From Bacillota bacterium (GTDB lineage: Bacteria; Bacillota; Clostridia; Acetivibrionales; DSM-1351): a stretch of 45,270 nt of DNA. The stretch is taken from contig JAEVZU010000162.1 of assembly GCA_023392075.1 (NCBI GenBank), positions 1 through 45,270 of the forward strand, given 5' to 3'. Positions 8,796 through 16,840 of the stretch are shown piece after piece (position 1 is the first letter of the stretch; every line of letters begins with the position of its first letter). The translations under genes and the position numbers were made by a program. The notes under the pieces were generated by a model. The model saw only the letters and a program-made list of their open reading frames with translations, was not told the origin of the DNA and did no database searches.

Positions 8796-10004
8796 ATGTT
8801 TGCAAGAAGAACTGAGTTTTTAAAGGCATCGGAGGTAAGGGAATTACTAAAGCTTTCCGATTTGGATGAAATTATTTCCTTCGGAGGCGGGCTGCCGGCT
8901 GAAGAATCTTTTCCGGTTGGAGAAATGCGTGAAATATGCAATGAAATATTGGCGGAAAATGGCGTAAAGTCAATGCAATATGCAATATCTGAGGGACATA
9001 CGGGTCTTAGAAATGTTATTGTCAAGTTGATGGAGGAGAAGGGAGTACATACAAGCCTTGATGACATACTTGTTACGTCCGGCTCACAGCAAGGACTGGA
9101 TTTGACTGCGAAGGTTTTTTTGGATGAAGGTGATACGGTACTCTGTGAAAGCCCGACATATTTGTCCGCTATTAATGCATTTAAGCCTTTTTATCCCAGG
9201 TTTGCCGAAGTTGATATGGATGAGGAGGGTCTTGTTCCTGAAGACCTTGTAAGAAAGATTGAGTCAAACAGCAATATTAAATTTTTATATACTGTACCTG
9301 ACTATCAGAATCCCACCGGAAGACGCCTGAGTCTGGGGAGAAGAAAAGAAATAGTAGAGATTGCAAACAAATATAAACTTTTTATAATTGAAGATAATCC
9401 ATATAGCGACCTTTGCTTTGACGGCAGAAAGCTTCCGCCACTAAAGAGTTTTGATACTCTGGGAAGAGTAGTATATCTCAGCACGTTTTCAAAGACGGTT
9501 TGTCCTGGCTACAGGATTGGATGGGTGTGTGCTTCTCAGGAAATTATCAATAAATATGTGCTTTTTAAACAGGGAACGGACATTCATACAAACTTCTTTG
9601 CACAAATGCAAATTGCACGCTACTATGAAAAATACGATATAAAGGAACATCTCAAAAGCAATATAGAAATTTATAAAAGCAGAAGGGATGCAATGGTTGA
9701 TACCATCATGGAAACCTTCCCGAAGGAGGCGGAGTATACCAGGCCTGAGGGAGGAATGTTCCTGTGGGTTACCTTGCCTGAGGGCATAAATACCAAAGAA
9801 CTTTTAATAAAGTCCTTGAAAAGAGGTGTGGCTTTTGTCCAGGGAAGTGCGTTTTTCCCAAATGGCGGGCATGAAAATACAATGAGGTTGAATTTTTCAG
9901 GCATTAGAGAGGATAGAATTAAAAAAGGTATCAGTATTCTGGGGGAAATACTAAAGGAAGAAATTGAAACAAGCAGCGGAAAAGCTGGGTTGAAAAGACA
10001 ATGA
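8796..10004 (+). CDS. PLP-dependent aminotransferase (class I/II, LysN-like)
   Basis: The protein is 402 residues from the ATG at 8796, placed by GGGAGGT five bases upstream; an extension to 8751 would run through the leader hairpins. It is a stand-alone fold-type I aminotransferase with FGGGLPAEESFP near the N-terminus, TSGSQQGLDL, PDYQNPTGRR, EDNPYSDL and PLP Lys233 in STFSKT. The sequence is of the 2-aminoadipate/aromatic/branched-chain (LysN, KAT-like) subgroup, which closely resembles the catalytic half of MocR proteins. The exact donor and acceptor are unknown. It follows the MocR gene by 69 bases and is probably its target, though it has its own leader. Confidence 0.85.
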   Translation: MFARRTEFLKASEVRELLKLSDLDEIISFGGGLPAEESFPVGEMREICNEILAENGVKSMQYAISEGHTGLRNVIVKLMEEKGVHTSLDDILVTSGSQQGLDLTAKVFLDEGDTVLCESPTYLSAINAFKPFYPRFAEVDMDEEGLVPEDLVRKIESNSNIKFLYTVPDYQNPTGRRLSLGRRKEIVEIANKYKLFIIEDNPYSDLCFDGRKLPPLKSFDTLGRVVYLSTFSKTVCPGYRIGWVCASQEIINKYVLFKQGTDIHTNFFAQMQIARYYEKYDIKEHLKSNIEIYKSRRDAMVDTIMETFPKEAEYTRPEGGMFLWVTLPEGINTKELLIKSLKRGVAFVQGSAFFPNGGHENTMRLNFSGIREDRIKKGISILGEILKEEIETSSGKAGLKRQ

Positions 10005-10072
10005 TAAATAATGACTTTACCATAATAATTATTTAACATTGATACCCGCTTATATCAACTATTGTAAACATG

Positions 10073-10124
10073 TTAACCTCGGATTCATACCATATATTAA
10101 GTAAATTAAAAAAGACGAGGTTAA
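10073..10124 (+). promoter_or_regulatory. Inverted repeat covering the ribosome binding site
   Basis: TTAACCTCG at 10073-10081 is the exact complement of CGAGGTTAA at 10116-10124, and the right arm contains the GAGGT ribosome binding site of the next gene. If both arms are in the transcript, the 34-base loop hairpin would hide the site. It may instead be a DNA operator. Confidence 0.4.
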
Positions 10125-10128
10125 TATT

Positions 10129-11286
10129 ATGATATATCTGGACAATGCCGCTACATCTTTTCCAAAGCCTGAAAATGTATATATTTCCATGGAAAAATGC
10201 ATTAAAACCTACTGCGCCAATCCTGGAAGAGGGAGCCATACAATGTCAGTACAAAGTTCATTGGCGGTAAATAATACCCGTGAAAAATTGGCTTCATTAC
10301 TTAAAATAAACGATTCTTTGAACATATGTTTCACAAAAAATGCCACAGAGGCTTTGAATATAGCCATTCTGGGCTGTTTGAGAGAGGGCGACCATGTCAT
10401 AACTACATGTATGGAGCATAATTCTGTGCTGCGGCCTCTTAAAACCCTGGAAAAATATAATGGTGTAAAGCTGACTATTGTTGATGGTGATGGCGTTGGC
10501 AGAATAGATCCGTTTATTATTAAGAGACATATAAACAAGAAAACCAGACTCATAGCATGTACCCTTTCGTCAAATGTAAACGGAATTATTATGCCTGTCC
10601 GGGAAATAAGTAAAATAGCAGAGAACAAAGGGCTCTTATTCCTGCTGGATGCATCCCAGGGCCTGGGAAGTATTGATATCGATCTTGGGAGGCTTTACAC
10701 CAGTATGCTTGCTTTTCCCGGACATAAAGGCCTGCTGGGTCCCCAGGGAACAGGAGGCTTATATATTTCTCCCGGACTAGGACTGAATCCCCTGATGAGC
10801 GGAGGAACAGGAAGCAGATCGGAATACCTGCTGCAACCTGATATAATGCCTGACAGATTTGAAAGCGGAACTCTAAATACGCCGGGAATAGTCGGGTTGG
10901 GTGCAGGCGTTGAATTCATACTTAAAACAGGTTTATCTGAAATAAAGAAAAAAAAGGATACGCTTATAAAGAGGCTGAATGATGGCCTTTCCCAAAACAG
11001 AAGCATTAAGTTGTATAATCCTCAGGACGTCAATGAAAATTCAGGGATTGTTGCGTTTAATGTTAAAGGAGCCGATTCCTCCGAGATAAGTGCTCTTCTG
11101 GACAAAAAGTATTCAATAGAATGCAGGTCCGGTATGCACTGTGCTCCTCTTGCACATAAGCATTTTAATACAAACAAGACGGGTATGATAAGATTAAGTG
11201 TTGGATATTTTAATACAATGAGTGAAATTGATAATACAATTTTGGCAATTAACCGTATAATATATGATATAGTTAATAAATATTAA
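10129..11286 (+). CDS. Cysteine desulfurase-family class V aminotransferase
   Basis: This 385-residue PLP enzyme resembles SufS/NifS-type cysteine desulfurases, which take sulfur from cysteine for Fe-S clusters or thiolation. Features seen are YLDNAATSFPKP at the start, TKNATEALN, MEHNSVLRPL, DASQGLG, the Schiff-base Lys200 in FPGHKGLLGPQG, and GTLNTPGIVGLGAG. The C-terminal ECRSGMHCAPLAHK has cysteines at 332 and 338; Cys338 is where the sulfur-accepting cysteine usually lies. It belongs to the smaller clostridial/enterococcal desulfurase branch rather than the housekeeping IscS. No IscU or SufU partner is nearby. The start has GAGGT within the hairpin described at 10073-10124. Confidence 0.85.
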   Translation: MIYLDNAATSFPKPENVYISMEKCIKTYCANPGRGSHTMSVQSSLAVNNTREKLASLLKINDSLNICFTKNATEALNIAILGCLREGDHVITTCMEHNSVLRPLKTLEKYNGVKLTIVDGDGVGRIDPFIIKRHINKKTRLIACTLSSNVNGIIMPVREISKIAENKGLLFLLDASQGLGSIDIDLGRLYTSMLAFPGHKGLLGPQGTGGLYISPGLGLNPLMSGGTGSRSEYLLQPDIMPDRFESGTLNTPGIVGLGAGVEFILKTGLSEIKKKKDTLIKRLNDGLSQNRSIKLYNPQDVNENSGIVAFNVKGADSSEISALLDKKYSIECRSGMHCAPLAHKHFNTNKTGMIRLSVGYFNTMSEIDNTILAINRIIYDIVNKY

Positions 11287-11346
11287 GGAAATTGATTGGA
11301 ATATTAAAAATATTAATAAATCGATTAAATATTTTTAAATTACTTA

Positions 11347-11375
11347 TAGACAAATATATGTTCCGGGTGTATAAT
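11347..11375 (+). promoter_or_regulatory. Promoter of the small membrane protein gene
   Basis: TAGACA (11347-11352) and TATAAT (11370-11375) are separated by 17 bases, placing the transcription start shortly before the GGAGGT at 11393-11398. Confidence 0.5.
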
Positions 11376-11405
11376 TTACCTATATTAATCTTGGAGGTAA
11401 AAAAA

Positions 11406-11579
11406 ATGGATGATAAATTAAAAAAAATAATAACTGTTATCGTTATGATCTTTTTATTTATAATTGCATTGAGAATTGTAGGCTGGGTGCTTAGTCTGAT
11501 TTTACCGGTTGCAATTATTGGTGTGATTGGTTACATTGTTTTCAGACTTATAAACAAAAGCAGTGCCCGGAAATATTAG
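11406..11579 (+). CDS. Small two-helix membrane protein
   Basis: The protein is 57 residues from the ATG at 11406, which follows GGAGGT at 11393; a longer in-frame start at 11292 has no ribosome binding site. Most of the chain is hydrophobic: IITVIVMIFLFIIALRIVGWVLSLILPVAIIGVIGYIVFRLI reads as two transmembrane segments in a helical hairpin. The N-terminus (MDDKLKK) is charged and the C-terminus (NKSSARKY) basic. I do not recognise a family. It has its own promoter and is followed by a strong terminator, so it is a single-gene unit. Confidence 0.7.
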   Translation: MDDKLKKIITVIVMIFLFIIALRIVGWVLSLILPVAIIGVIGYIVFRLINKSSARKY

Positions 11580-11611
11580 TGATATTGCATCCTCATATAA
11601 ATATTTAAGAG

Positions 11612-11651
11612 AAAACAGCCGTTATTGGAAATCAGTAAGGGCTGTTTTTTT
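11612..11651 (+). terminator. Rho-independent terminator
   Basis: AAAACAGCC and GGCTGTTTT form the stem, followed by a run of seven T in total. It ends the small membrane protein transcript. Confidence 0.8.
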
Positions 11652-11749
11652 GCAAGATTGTACATAAAAGAGGCTTTTGTACATTAGTTTTTATACCGAT
11701 AAATAATATAGGAGCCGGTTATTTTCATAATTTATGAGGAGGTGATATT

Positions 11750-11935
11750 ATGGAAATTAACAAGGTATCAAAAGTATATCCGGTATTGAGAATTTTAAAA
11801 GGGGACAGCTTGATTAACCCAAAGACTAAAGAAAGGGATCGAAAGGGAAGAAATTTTAAAAAAACCTTATTGCTGAAAAAAAGAGAAAGAGCGGTTGTAG
11901 CTCAGAAGGACAAGCAAAATCAAGAACCGCAGTAG
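11750..11935 (+). CDS. Small basic protein of unknown function
   Basis: This 61-residue ORF has an excellent ribosome binding site (GAGGAGGTGAT, ending six bases before the ATG), which is the main reason to accept it. The protein is strongly basic: about a third of residues are Lys or Arg, especially in NPKTKERDRKGRNFKKTLLLKKRERAVVAQK. The N-terminal MEINKVSKVYPVLRI is a short hydrophobic-alternating segment. It has no cysteines, membrane segment or recognisable domain. A nucleic-acid-binding or ribosome-associated role would fit the charge but is a guess. It lies alone between the terminator at 11.6 kb and a tRNA gene. Confidence 0.6.
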   Translation: MEINKVSKVYPVLRILKGDSLINPKTKERDRKGRNFKKTLLLKKRERAVVAQKDKQNQEPQ

Positions 11936-12025
11936 AAAATGGTAAATATTTTTGTGATCAATAATAAAACGGTAGCTTTTTGTAAAAATTGTTTATTAAA
12001 TGTGCAGAAATTTTTCTATATTATC

Positions 12026-12054
12026 TTTACATTGAAAAATTGATGTGTTATAAT
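12026..12054 (+). promoter_or_regulatory. Promoter of tRNA-Pro
   Basis: TTTACA (12026-12031) and TATAAT (12049-12054) are 17 bases apart and end 14 bases before the tRNA. Confidence 0.6.
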
Positions 12055-12067
12055 AATTGAGCATTAT

Positions 12068-12145
12068 CGGGATGTAGCTCAGTTTGGCTAGAGTGCTTGC
12101 TTGGGGTGCAAGAGGTCGCGTGTTCAAGTCACGTCATTCCGACCA
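12068..12145 (+). tRNA. tRNA-Pro (anticodon GGG)
   Basis: All arms are visible: the acceptor stem CGGGATG pairs with CATTCCG, the D-arm has TAGCTCAGTTTGGCTA, and the anticodon loop TTGGGGT holds GGG at 12103-12105. The T-arm contains GTTCAAGTC and the encoded end is ACCA. The loop reads CCC and CCU-type proline codons. Confidence 0.93.
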
Positions 12146-12152
12146 ACAAAAA

Positions 12153-12190
12153 AAGATGGGTTTCAAATATTTGAAATCCATCTTTTTTTT
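12153..12190 (+). terminator. Terminator after tRNA-Pro
   Basis: AAGATGG-TTTCAAATATTTGAAA-CCATCTT forms a long near-perfect hairpin followed by eight T, right after the tRNA. Confidence 0.85.
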
Positions 12191-12263
12191 ATACTTACAA
12201 TATTTTTTGAGGTATAACCAGTTATTCACTTATAGACTTAAATTTAATATATAAAATATATAA

Positions 12264-12318
12264 AAAACTGAGGGCAGATAACCATGAAAATTGTCATGTA
12301 TATCTGCCCTCAGTTTTT
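12264..12318. terminator. Bidirectional terminator
   Basis: AAAAACTGAGGGCAGATA and TATCTGCCCTCAGTTTTT are nearly perfect complements with A and T runs at the outer ends. On the minus strand it overlaps the stop codon of the symporter gene and ends its transcript. Confidence 0.8.
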
Positions 12319-13732
12319 ATTGTAATTTATTTTCCTTGATCTTTTTAAAGTACTTTTTTGTTTCAACAGCGACAACACCACTGAGAGCTATTAGTGCAAC
12401 CAGATTTGGAAATGCCATCATTCCGTTAAATATATCTGAAATATTCCAAACAATTTCAATTGTCATAAATGGACCGGCAAATACAGCTAAAATATATAAC
12501 CAGCGGTAAACCTTAACTGTTTTCATATTACCGTTTGTAAGGTATTCCATACAACGTTCGGCGTAGTAGTTCCAGCCTATGATAGTGGTAAATGCGAAAA
12601 AAACCAGGCTTATCATAAGTATAAAGGAACCGAGAGAAGGAGCAAAGTTGAAACCTGACTGGAAAGCATTTTGTGTAACGGCTGCACCTTTCAGACCAAT
12701 ATTCCAGGAACCTGTTGTAATAATACAGAGACCGGTCATAGTGCAGATTACTATTGTGTCGACAAATGTACCTGTCATGGATACAAGACCCTGACGCACC
12801 GGTTCATGGGTCTGTGCGGCGGCAGCTGCGATGGGCGCACTTCCCAAACCTGATTCATTTGAAAAGATACCGCGAGCAATACCCTTTTGCATGGCTACAA
12901 GCATTGCGCCCAGTGCGCCGCCGCCTATGGCACGCAAACCAAAAGCTCCTTCAAATACTTCAACGATGGCTCCCGGAATAGCTTTAGCATTTGTGATTAC
13001 AACAATCAATGTAGCTATTACATAAAAAACTGCCATAAATGGTACAATTATTTCCGATACGCTGGCAATTCTCTTTAACCCACCGATTATGACCAAACCT
13101 GCACAGAGCGTCACAACGATTGCAGTAATTACTACTGTCCAGGAATAGTCTCTTCCTAAAAGAGAGATGGTCCATTCATTATTTTTGTCAAAATAATTGT
13201 GAACAGCATCTGAAATTCCATTAATCTGGACGAAAGTTCCAATACCCATGAGTCCAGCAGCGGCTCCGAAGAAGGAAAAGGCTTTTGCGAGCCATCTCCA
13301 GCGCTTGCCCATACCATTTTCTATGTAATAGAAAGGGCCTCCCAATACGTGACCGTCGCTATCAACTGTACGGTATTTTATGGCAAGGAGTCCTTCGGCA
13401 TATTTTGTAGCCATGCCAAAGAAGGCTGCAATCCACATCCAGAAAAGTGCTCCCGGTCCGCCTGCAACAATTGCGGTAGCAACACCCACAATATTTCCGG
13501 TTCCGATTGTGGCCGACAGAGCGGTGCATAAGGCCCCGAAACTTGATACTTCACCTGTTCCGCCTTCTTCATTTTTGACCATGTACTTTAATGCCCTTGG
13601 GAGATGTCTTACCTGTAACAGACCGGTACGGACCGTCATTAATATTCCTACCAATAAAACTAGGATTATGAGGGGAAGCCCCCATACAATACCATCAAAC
13701 CAAGTTACAAAACTATTGATTTGTTCCAACAT
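12317..13732 (-). CDS. Sodium:alanine/glycine symporter (AGCS family)
   Basis: This 471-residue membrane transporter of the AGCS (AlsT/DagA) family imports alanine or glycine with Na+. It has about ten hydrophobic helices and the family hallmarks GTGNIVGVATAI (about 77-88), GGPGALFWMW, GGPFYYIENGMG, GIFSNESGLGSAP and a C-terminal TTIIGWNYYAERC. Length is standard. The glycine riboswitch and terminator upstream make glycine the likely regulating ligand and probably a substrate; a riboswitch that turns on with glycine would allow uptake for use as carbon and nitrogen source or disposal of excess. It is monocistronic. I give no gene symbol because the exact orthologue is not determinable. Confidence 0.93.
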   Translation of the reverse strand: MLEQINSFVTWFDGIVWGLPLIILVLLVGILMTVRTGLLQVRHLPRALKYMVKNEEGGTGEVSSFGALCTALSATIGTGNIVGVATAIVAGGPGALFWMWIAAFFGMATKYAEGLLAIKYRTVDSDGHVLGGPFYYIENGMGKRWRWLAKAFSFFGAAAGLMGIGTFVQINGISDAVHNYFDKNNEWTISLLGRDYSWTVVITAIVVTLCAGLVIIGGLKRIASVSEIIVPFMAVFYVIATLIVVITNAKAIPGAIVEVFEGAFGLRAIGGGALGAMLVAMQKGIARGIFSNESGLGSAPIAAAAAQTHEPVRQGLVSMTGTFVDTIVICTMTGLCIITTGSWNIGLKGAAVTQNAFQSGFNFAPSLGSFILMISLVFFAFTTIIGWNYYAERCMEYLTNGNMKTVKVYRWLYILAVFAGPFMTIEIVWNISDIFNGMMAFPNLVALIALSGVVAVETKKYFKKIKENKLQ

Positions 13733-13770
13733 AATTTTTTGACCAATCCCTTCTTGAATTTTTGAAAATC

Positions 13771-13799
13771 AAAAAAGCCAAAACATTTTGTTTTGGCCC
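13771..13799 (-). terminator. Riboswitch-controlled terminator
   Basis: Read on the minus strand, GCCAAAACA-AAA-TGTTTTGGC followed by TTTTTT forms an intrinsic terminator between the glycine aptamer and the symporter start. Confidence 0.8.
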
Positions 13800-13825
13800 T
13801 CAAAAGAGAAAGACATCAAGCTGAA

Positions 13826-13914
13826 AAGCTCTGTCCTTTTGCCTGAGAGACCGGAAAAGCAATCTTTTCCTTGCACCTTCGGCGCCCAATAGCTGGGACT
13901 CTCCAGAGAGCAGT
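13826..13914 (-). promoter_or_regulatory. Glycine riboswitch (single aptamer)
   Basis: On the minus strand the conserved aptamer blocks occur in order: CTCTGGAGAG, GGGCGCCGAAGGTGCAA, a variable hairpin with GGAAAAG/CTTTTCC, then TCTCAGGCAAAAGGACAGAG. This matches the glycine riboswitch consensus. Only one aptamer is present. The terminator downstream implies control of transcription, probably on with glycine as for other amino acid symporters. Confidence 0.93.
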
Positions 13915-14148
13915 TTAATAAATAGATAAATTTATTTTACTCAATAAATTTATTAATTATAAAACTCGCAATAAATAATTTAACATAATATACATGACAG
14001 GGCAAAAGTTTTTTTTACCAGCGACTAAATTTGGCAATATAACCAAAAAAGAAGCACGGTTTTAGTGTATAATGTCTAAGCCTTGACATTTATTTTGCTA
14101 TCGGGCAGTAATTGGAATTAGACTTTAAATTTGATGTAATAACATTAA

Positions 14149-14180
14149 AATAGTATAATTGCAATAGTAATTATACTATT
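14149..14180 (+). promoter_or_regulatory. 12-bp inverted repeat before crcB
   Basis: AATAGTATAATT (14149-14160) and AATTATACTATT (14169-14180) are perfect complements around an 8-base loop. The right arm ends 19 bases before the crcB start codon. It could be an operator or a leader hairpin; the sequence is not that of the fluoride riboswitch. Confidence 0.45.
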
Positions 14181-14199
14181 CTAAGTTAAGGAGAAATCT

Positions 14200-14586
14200 A
14201 TGTTAAAAAATGCTCTTGCCGTCGGCTGCGGTGGATTCATAGGTTCAATTTCAAGATACCTGCTGTCGGTATTTGTAAATAGATTTAATACGGGTAACTT
14301 TCCGGTATCAACATTAATTATTAATATATTGGGTTCATTTTTGATAGGCCTTTTAACTCAGCTTTTTTCCAGTCTCTACCCGGACAATAAGAAATTGCTT
14401 CTCTTTTTGACAACAGGTATTTTGGGAGGTTTTACAACTTTCTCAACCTTCAGTCTGGAAACAATAAATCTATACCAAAACGGAAATACGCTTTATGCCG
14501 CATTAAATATATTTTTTAGCATAACTTTTTGTGTATCGGGTGCATTTCTGGGAAAAATGCTGGCTAAAATCATTGTCAATATATAA
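14200..14586 (+). CDS. crcB: Fluoride channel CrcB/Fluc
   Basis: This 128-residue, four-helix membrane protein is a fluoride exporter of the CrcB/Fluc family, which works as a dual-topology dimer. Diagnostic motifs are GCGGFIGSISRYLLS (about 9-23), STLIINILGSFLIGLL (about 47-62) and TTGILGGFTTFSTFSLE (about 71-87), with the channel Asn in INILGSF and the Phe residues of the phenylalanine boxes in the last motif. Size is typical. AAGGAG lies at 14188. Many crcB genes follow a fluoride riboswitch; none is visible here, only a strong inverted repeat. It is a single gene rather than the tandem pair seen in some Firmicutes. Confidence 0.95.
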   Translation: MLKNALAVGCGGFIGSISRYLLSVFVNRFNTGNFPVSTLIINILGSFLIGLLTQLFSSLYPDNKKLLLFLTTGILGGFTTFSTFSLETINLYQNGNTLYAALNIFFSITFCVSGAFLGKMLAKIIVNI

Positions 14587-14598
14587 AATTGTCAGTGG

Positions 14599-15330
14599 CT
14601 ACAACATTTCCACAGCAGTGCCCAACAGTTTCCCTACCGAGTCGTTGATTACCAGATCAGCGTTGGAATCATAAGGTGTGGGGCTTTTGTTAATTAATAT
14701 CAGCTTACTTCCGTGGAAGTAATTTATAAGACCGGCGGCCGGATAAACCACCAGTGAAGTACCGCCTATTATCATAACATCGGCCTGCTTTATGGCACTG
14801 ACGGCGCTGCTTACGACATCATCATCCAGCGTTTCTTCATACAGGACAACATCGGGTTTTATTATACCCCTGCAAACATTACATAGGGGAACGTCTTTCG
14901 AGCTGACTATATAATCGAGACCGTAAAACTTATGACATTTCGTGCAATAATTGCGGTGGATGGAGCCGTGCAGTTCATAAACCTTTTTACTTCCTGCAAG
15001 CTGGTGGAGTCCGTCGATATTTTGAGTAACGACGGCTTTAAGTTTTCCTTTTTCCTCAAGAACTGCAAGTGCCTTGTGTCCCGGGTTGGGTAACGCATTT
15101 TTAAATATCATTTTTTCTTTATAGTACTTGAAAAACTCAGCTGTGTGAGATTCAAAAAAGCTATGGGAAAGCATTGTTTCAGGAGGATATTCAACCCCCT
15201 GGGTTGTCTTGTAAAGACCATTCTCCGAACGGAAATCGGAAATTCCCGATTCGGTGCTCATACCTGCACCTCCGAAAAAGACAATATTATTACTGCCTTT
15301 TAAAATTTCAGATAATTGTTTTACCTCCAC
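14599..15330 (-). CDS. NAD-dependent protein deacylase (SIR2 family)
   Basis: This 243-residue sirtuin removes acyl groups from lysines using NAD+. Visible motifs are GGAGMSTESGISDFRS (about 20-35, NAD binding), TQNIDGLHQLAG (102-113), catalytic His121 in ELHGS, and a zinc site formed by Cys129, Cys132, Cys150 and Cys153. The GTSLVVYPAAGL motif is present near the C-terminus. The start is a GTG at 15328-15330, preceded by GGAGATGA. The zinc module and length are typical of bacterial CobB/SrtN enzymes. It converges with crcB and is divergent from the ATPase gene at 15533, sharing a 200-base intergenic region. Its acyl preference cannot be read with certainty. Confidence 0.92.
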   Translation of the reverse strand: MEVKQLSEILKGSNNIVFFGGAGMSTESGISDFRSENGLYKTTQGVEYPPETMLSHSFFESHTAEFFKYYKEKMIFKNALPNPGHKALAVLEEKGKLKAVVTQNIDGLHQLAGSKKVYELHGSIHRNYCTKCHKFYGLDYIVSSKDVPLCNVCRGIIKPDVVLYEETLDDDVVSSAVSAIKQADVMIIGGTSLVVYPAAGLINYFHGSKLILINKSPTPYDSNADLVINDSVGKLLGTAVEML

Positions 15331-15449
15331 AAAATCATCTCCGTCAGTTTTTAAATTTACTTAAATTTTCCTGTAATATAATAATTATTTCACACTTTAA
15401 GAGAAATAGCATCATTCGATGACAAAAATCTTTCAATTTTCACAAAATG

Positions 15450-15463
15450 CGAACAAATGTTCT
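15450..15463. promoter_or_regulatory. LexA/DinR-type SOS box
   Basis: CGAACAAATGTTCT matches the Gram-positive LexA consensus CGAACRNRYGTTYC at every position but the last. It abuts the -35 box of the ATPase promoter, where a repressor would block RNA polymerase. Its presence is seen; its function is inferred. Confidence 0.65.
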
Positions 15464-15491
15464 TGAAATGGTTATTCTGATGATATATAAT
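15463..15491 (+). promoter_or_regulatory. Promoter of the AAA ATPase gene
   Basis: TTGAAA (15463-15468) and TATAAT (15486-15491) are 17 bases apart. The -35 box shares its first base with the LexA-type site. Confidence 0.7.
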
Positions 15492-15532
15492 AGTAATAGC
15501 TGTAATAGCTGGCAGAATTTATCCAACGAGAA

Positions 15533-16294
15533 ATGAGAGAACTTATAAAAATGTTTAGTGATTTATATATTAGCGGACTAAGATTGCAAAAGAATGCCGA
15601 TTGTCAGGATTCATATGTTCTGGAGCTTCCAAGTTTAAAGAATGTTGAACAGCTGTCCTTCAGCAAAAAAGTCACCTTTTTTGTCGGCGAAAACGGTTCC
15701 GGAAAGTCAACTCTTCTTGAAGCTATTGCAATTAATATGGGTTTTAATGCTGAAGGAGGGACTATGAATTTTAATTTTGCATCCCAGGAAACCCATTCGG
15801 CTCTTTATAAAAATATGACTTTGATTAAAGGGGTTAAACGGCCCAGAGATGGATTTTTTCTCAGAGCCGAGAGCTTTTATAACGTTGCAACAGAAATTGA
15901 CAGACTGGATAAAACAGGATTAATCCCATTTTTACATGTATATGGAGGCAAATCCCTTCATAATCAATCTCATGGGGAAAGCTTCATGGCACTTGTTCAA
16001 AACAGGTTTAAGGGAAAAGGCCTCTACATTCTGGATGAGCCCGAAGCTGCCTTGTCCCCCACAAGACAGCTGTCTTTACTTGTTCATATAAATGAATTGG
16101 TAAAGAATAACTCACAATTTATAATTGCCACGCATTCACCTATATTGCTGGCATACCCGGACTCCGATATTTTAATGCTGGATGACAGAGGAATAACAAA
16201 AACTCTTTATAAAGATACAGAACATTACAGCATAACGAAGCAATTTTTAAATAATCCTGAGAAAATGCTGGAATATTTATTTAATGAAATATAA
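15533..16294 (+). CDS. AAA/ABC-type ATPase, probably SOS-regulated
   Basis: This 253-residue P-loop ATPase has Walker A GENGSGKST (residues 52-60), a degenerate signature SHGESF (146-151), Walker B GLYILDEPEAAL (163-174) and an H-loop ATHSP (199-203). There is no long coiled coil, membrane segment or second domain. It is of the small AAA_21-like group related to RecF/OLD ATPases rather than a transporter subunit, since no permease is nearby. The start is uncertain: the ATG at 15533 has little ribosome binding site, and the ATG at 15551 is preceded by GAGAGAAC. A LexA-type box overlaps its promoter, suggesting induction by DNA damage. Its partner and function are unknown; it is transcribed alone. 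Confidence 0.85.
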   Translation: MRELIKMFSDLYISGLRLQKNADCQDSYVLELPSLKNVEQLSFSKKVTFFVGENGSGKSTLLEAIAINMGFNAEGGTMNFNFASQETHSALYKNMTLIKGVKRPRDGFFLRAESFYNVATEIDRLDKTGLIPFLHVYGGKSLHNQSHGESFMALVQNRFKGKGLYILDEPEAALSPTRQLSLLVHINELVKNNSQFIIATHSPILLAYPDSDILMLDDRGITKTLYKDTEHYSITKQFLNNPEKMLEYLFNEI

Positions 16295-16352
16295 AACATA
16301 ATAAGTGACTATGAAAAATATTTCCATTGATTATTCTGCGGGAAGATGGGGG

Positions 16353-16835
16353 CTAAAATGCCTCAAGTCTTCTTTGTTTTCTTAATTCACACCGCTTTTT
16401 GCCTGCTTCCCATTCAAGTTTTTCTTCTTCTGTTTCCAGAGTCAGGCCGGGGACCGTGACAGGATGGTCGTTATCATCAAGTGCCACAAGGACAAGGTAG
16501 GCACGGTTTATCATATAACGCATTCCATCAAGTTTTTCAACATAAGTTGATACCCGTACCTCCATGGAGGTGTTACCCACATAAGTTATCTGTCCTACAA
16601 GGAAGATTGTGCTGTTGACATAAGCTGCTGCCTTGAACTGCAGATTATCAATGGAAGCCGTAGTTACATTACAGCCGGAATGCCTCCTGGCTACTACTGC
16701 CGCAACTACATCGATCCATTCCATAAGTCTGCCTCCGAAAAGCCGGTTAAAGCCATTAATATGCTCGGGCATCAGTATTTGTATTTGTTCCGTTTTGGAA
16801 TCAGAAACCCGTTTATATATTTTTTTCTCCATCAT
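16353..16835 (-). CDS. Acyl-CoA thioesterase (hotdog fold)
   Basis: This 160-residue protein is of the YciA/BACH acyl-CoA hydrolase group, which cleave acyl-CoA to free acid and CoA. Visible features are HINGFNRLFGGRLMEWIDVVAAVVARRHSG (about 20-49), with the Asn, Gly and Gly-Gly of the family's active-site helix, and VNSTIFLVGQITYVGNTSMEVRV of the beta sheet. Length is normal. Two adjacent ATGs (16835 and 16832) follow AGGAGG at 16841-16846; the second has the better spacing. Its leader carries the same tandem hairpins as the aminotransferase gene at 8796. It converges with the ATPase gene. Confidence 0.88.
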   Translation of the reverse strand: MMEKKIYKRVSDSKTEQIQILMPEHINGFNRLFGGRLMEWIDVVAAVVARRHSGCNVTTASIDNLQFKAAAYVNSTIFLVGQITYVGNTSMEVRVSTYVEKLDGMRYMINRAYLVLVALDDNDHPVTVPGLTLETEEEKLEWEAGKKRCELRKQRRLEAF

Positions 16836-16840
16836 ATTAA

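Noticed and set aside
12579..13742. Plus-strand open frames across the symporter gene
   Set aside because: They are antisense shadows of a well supported transporter gene.
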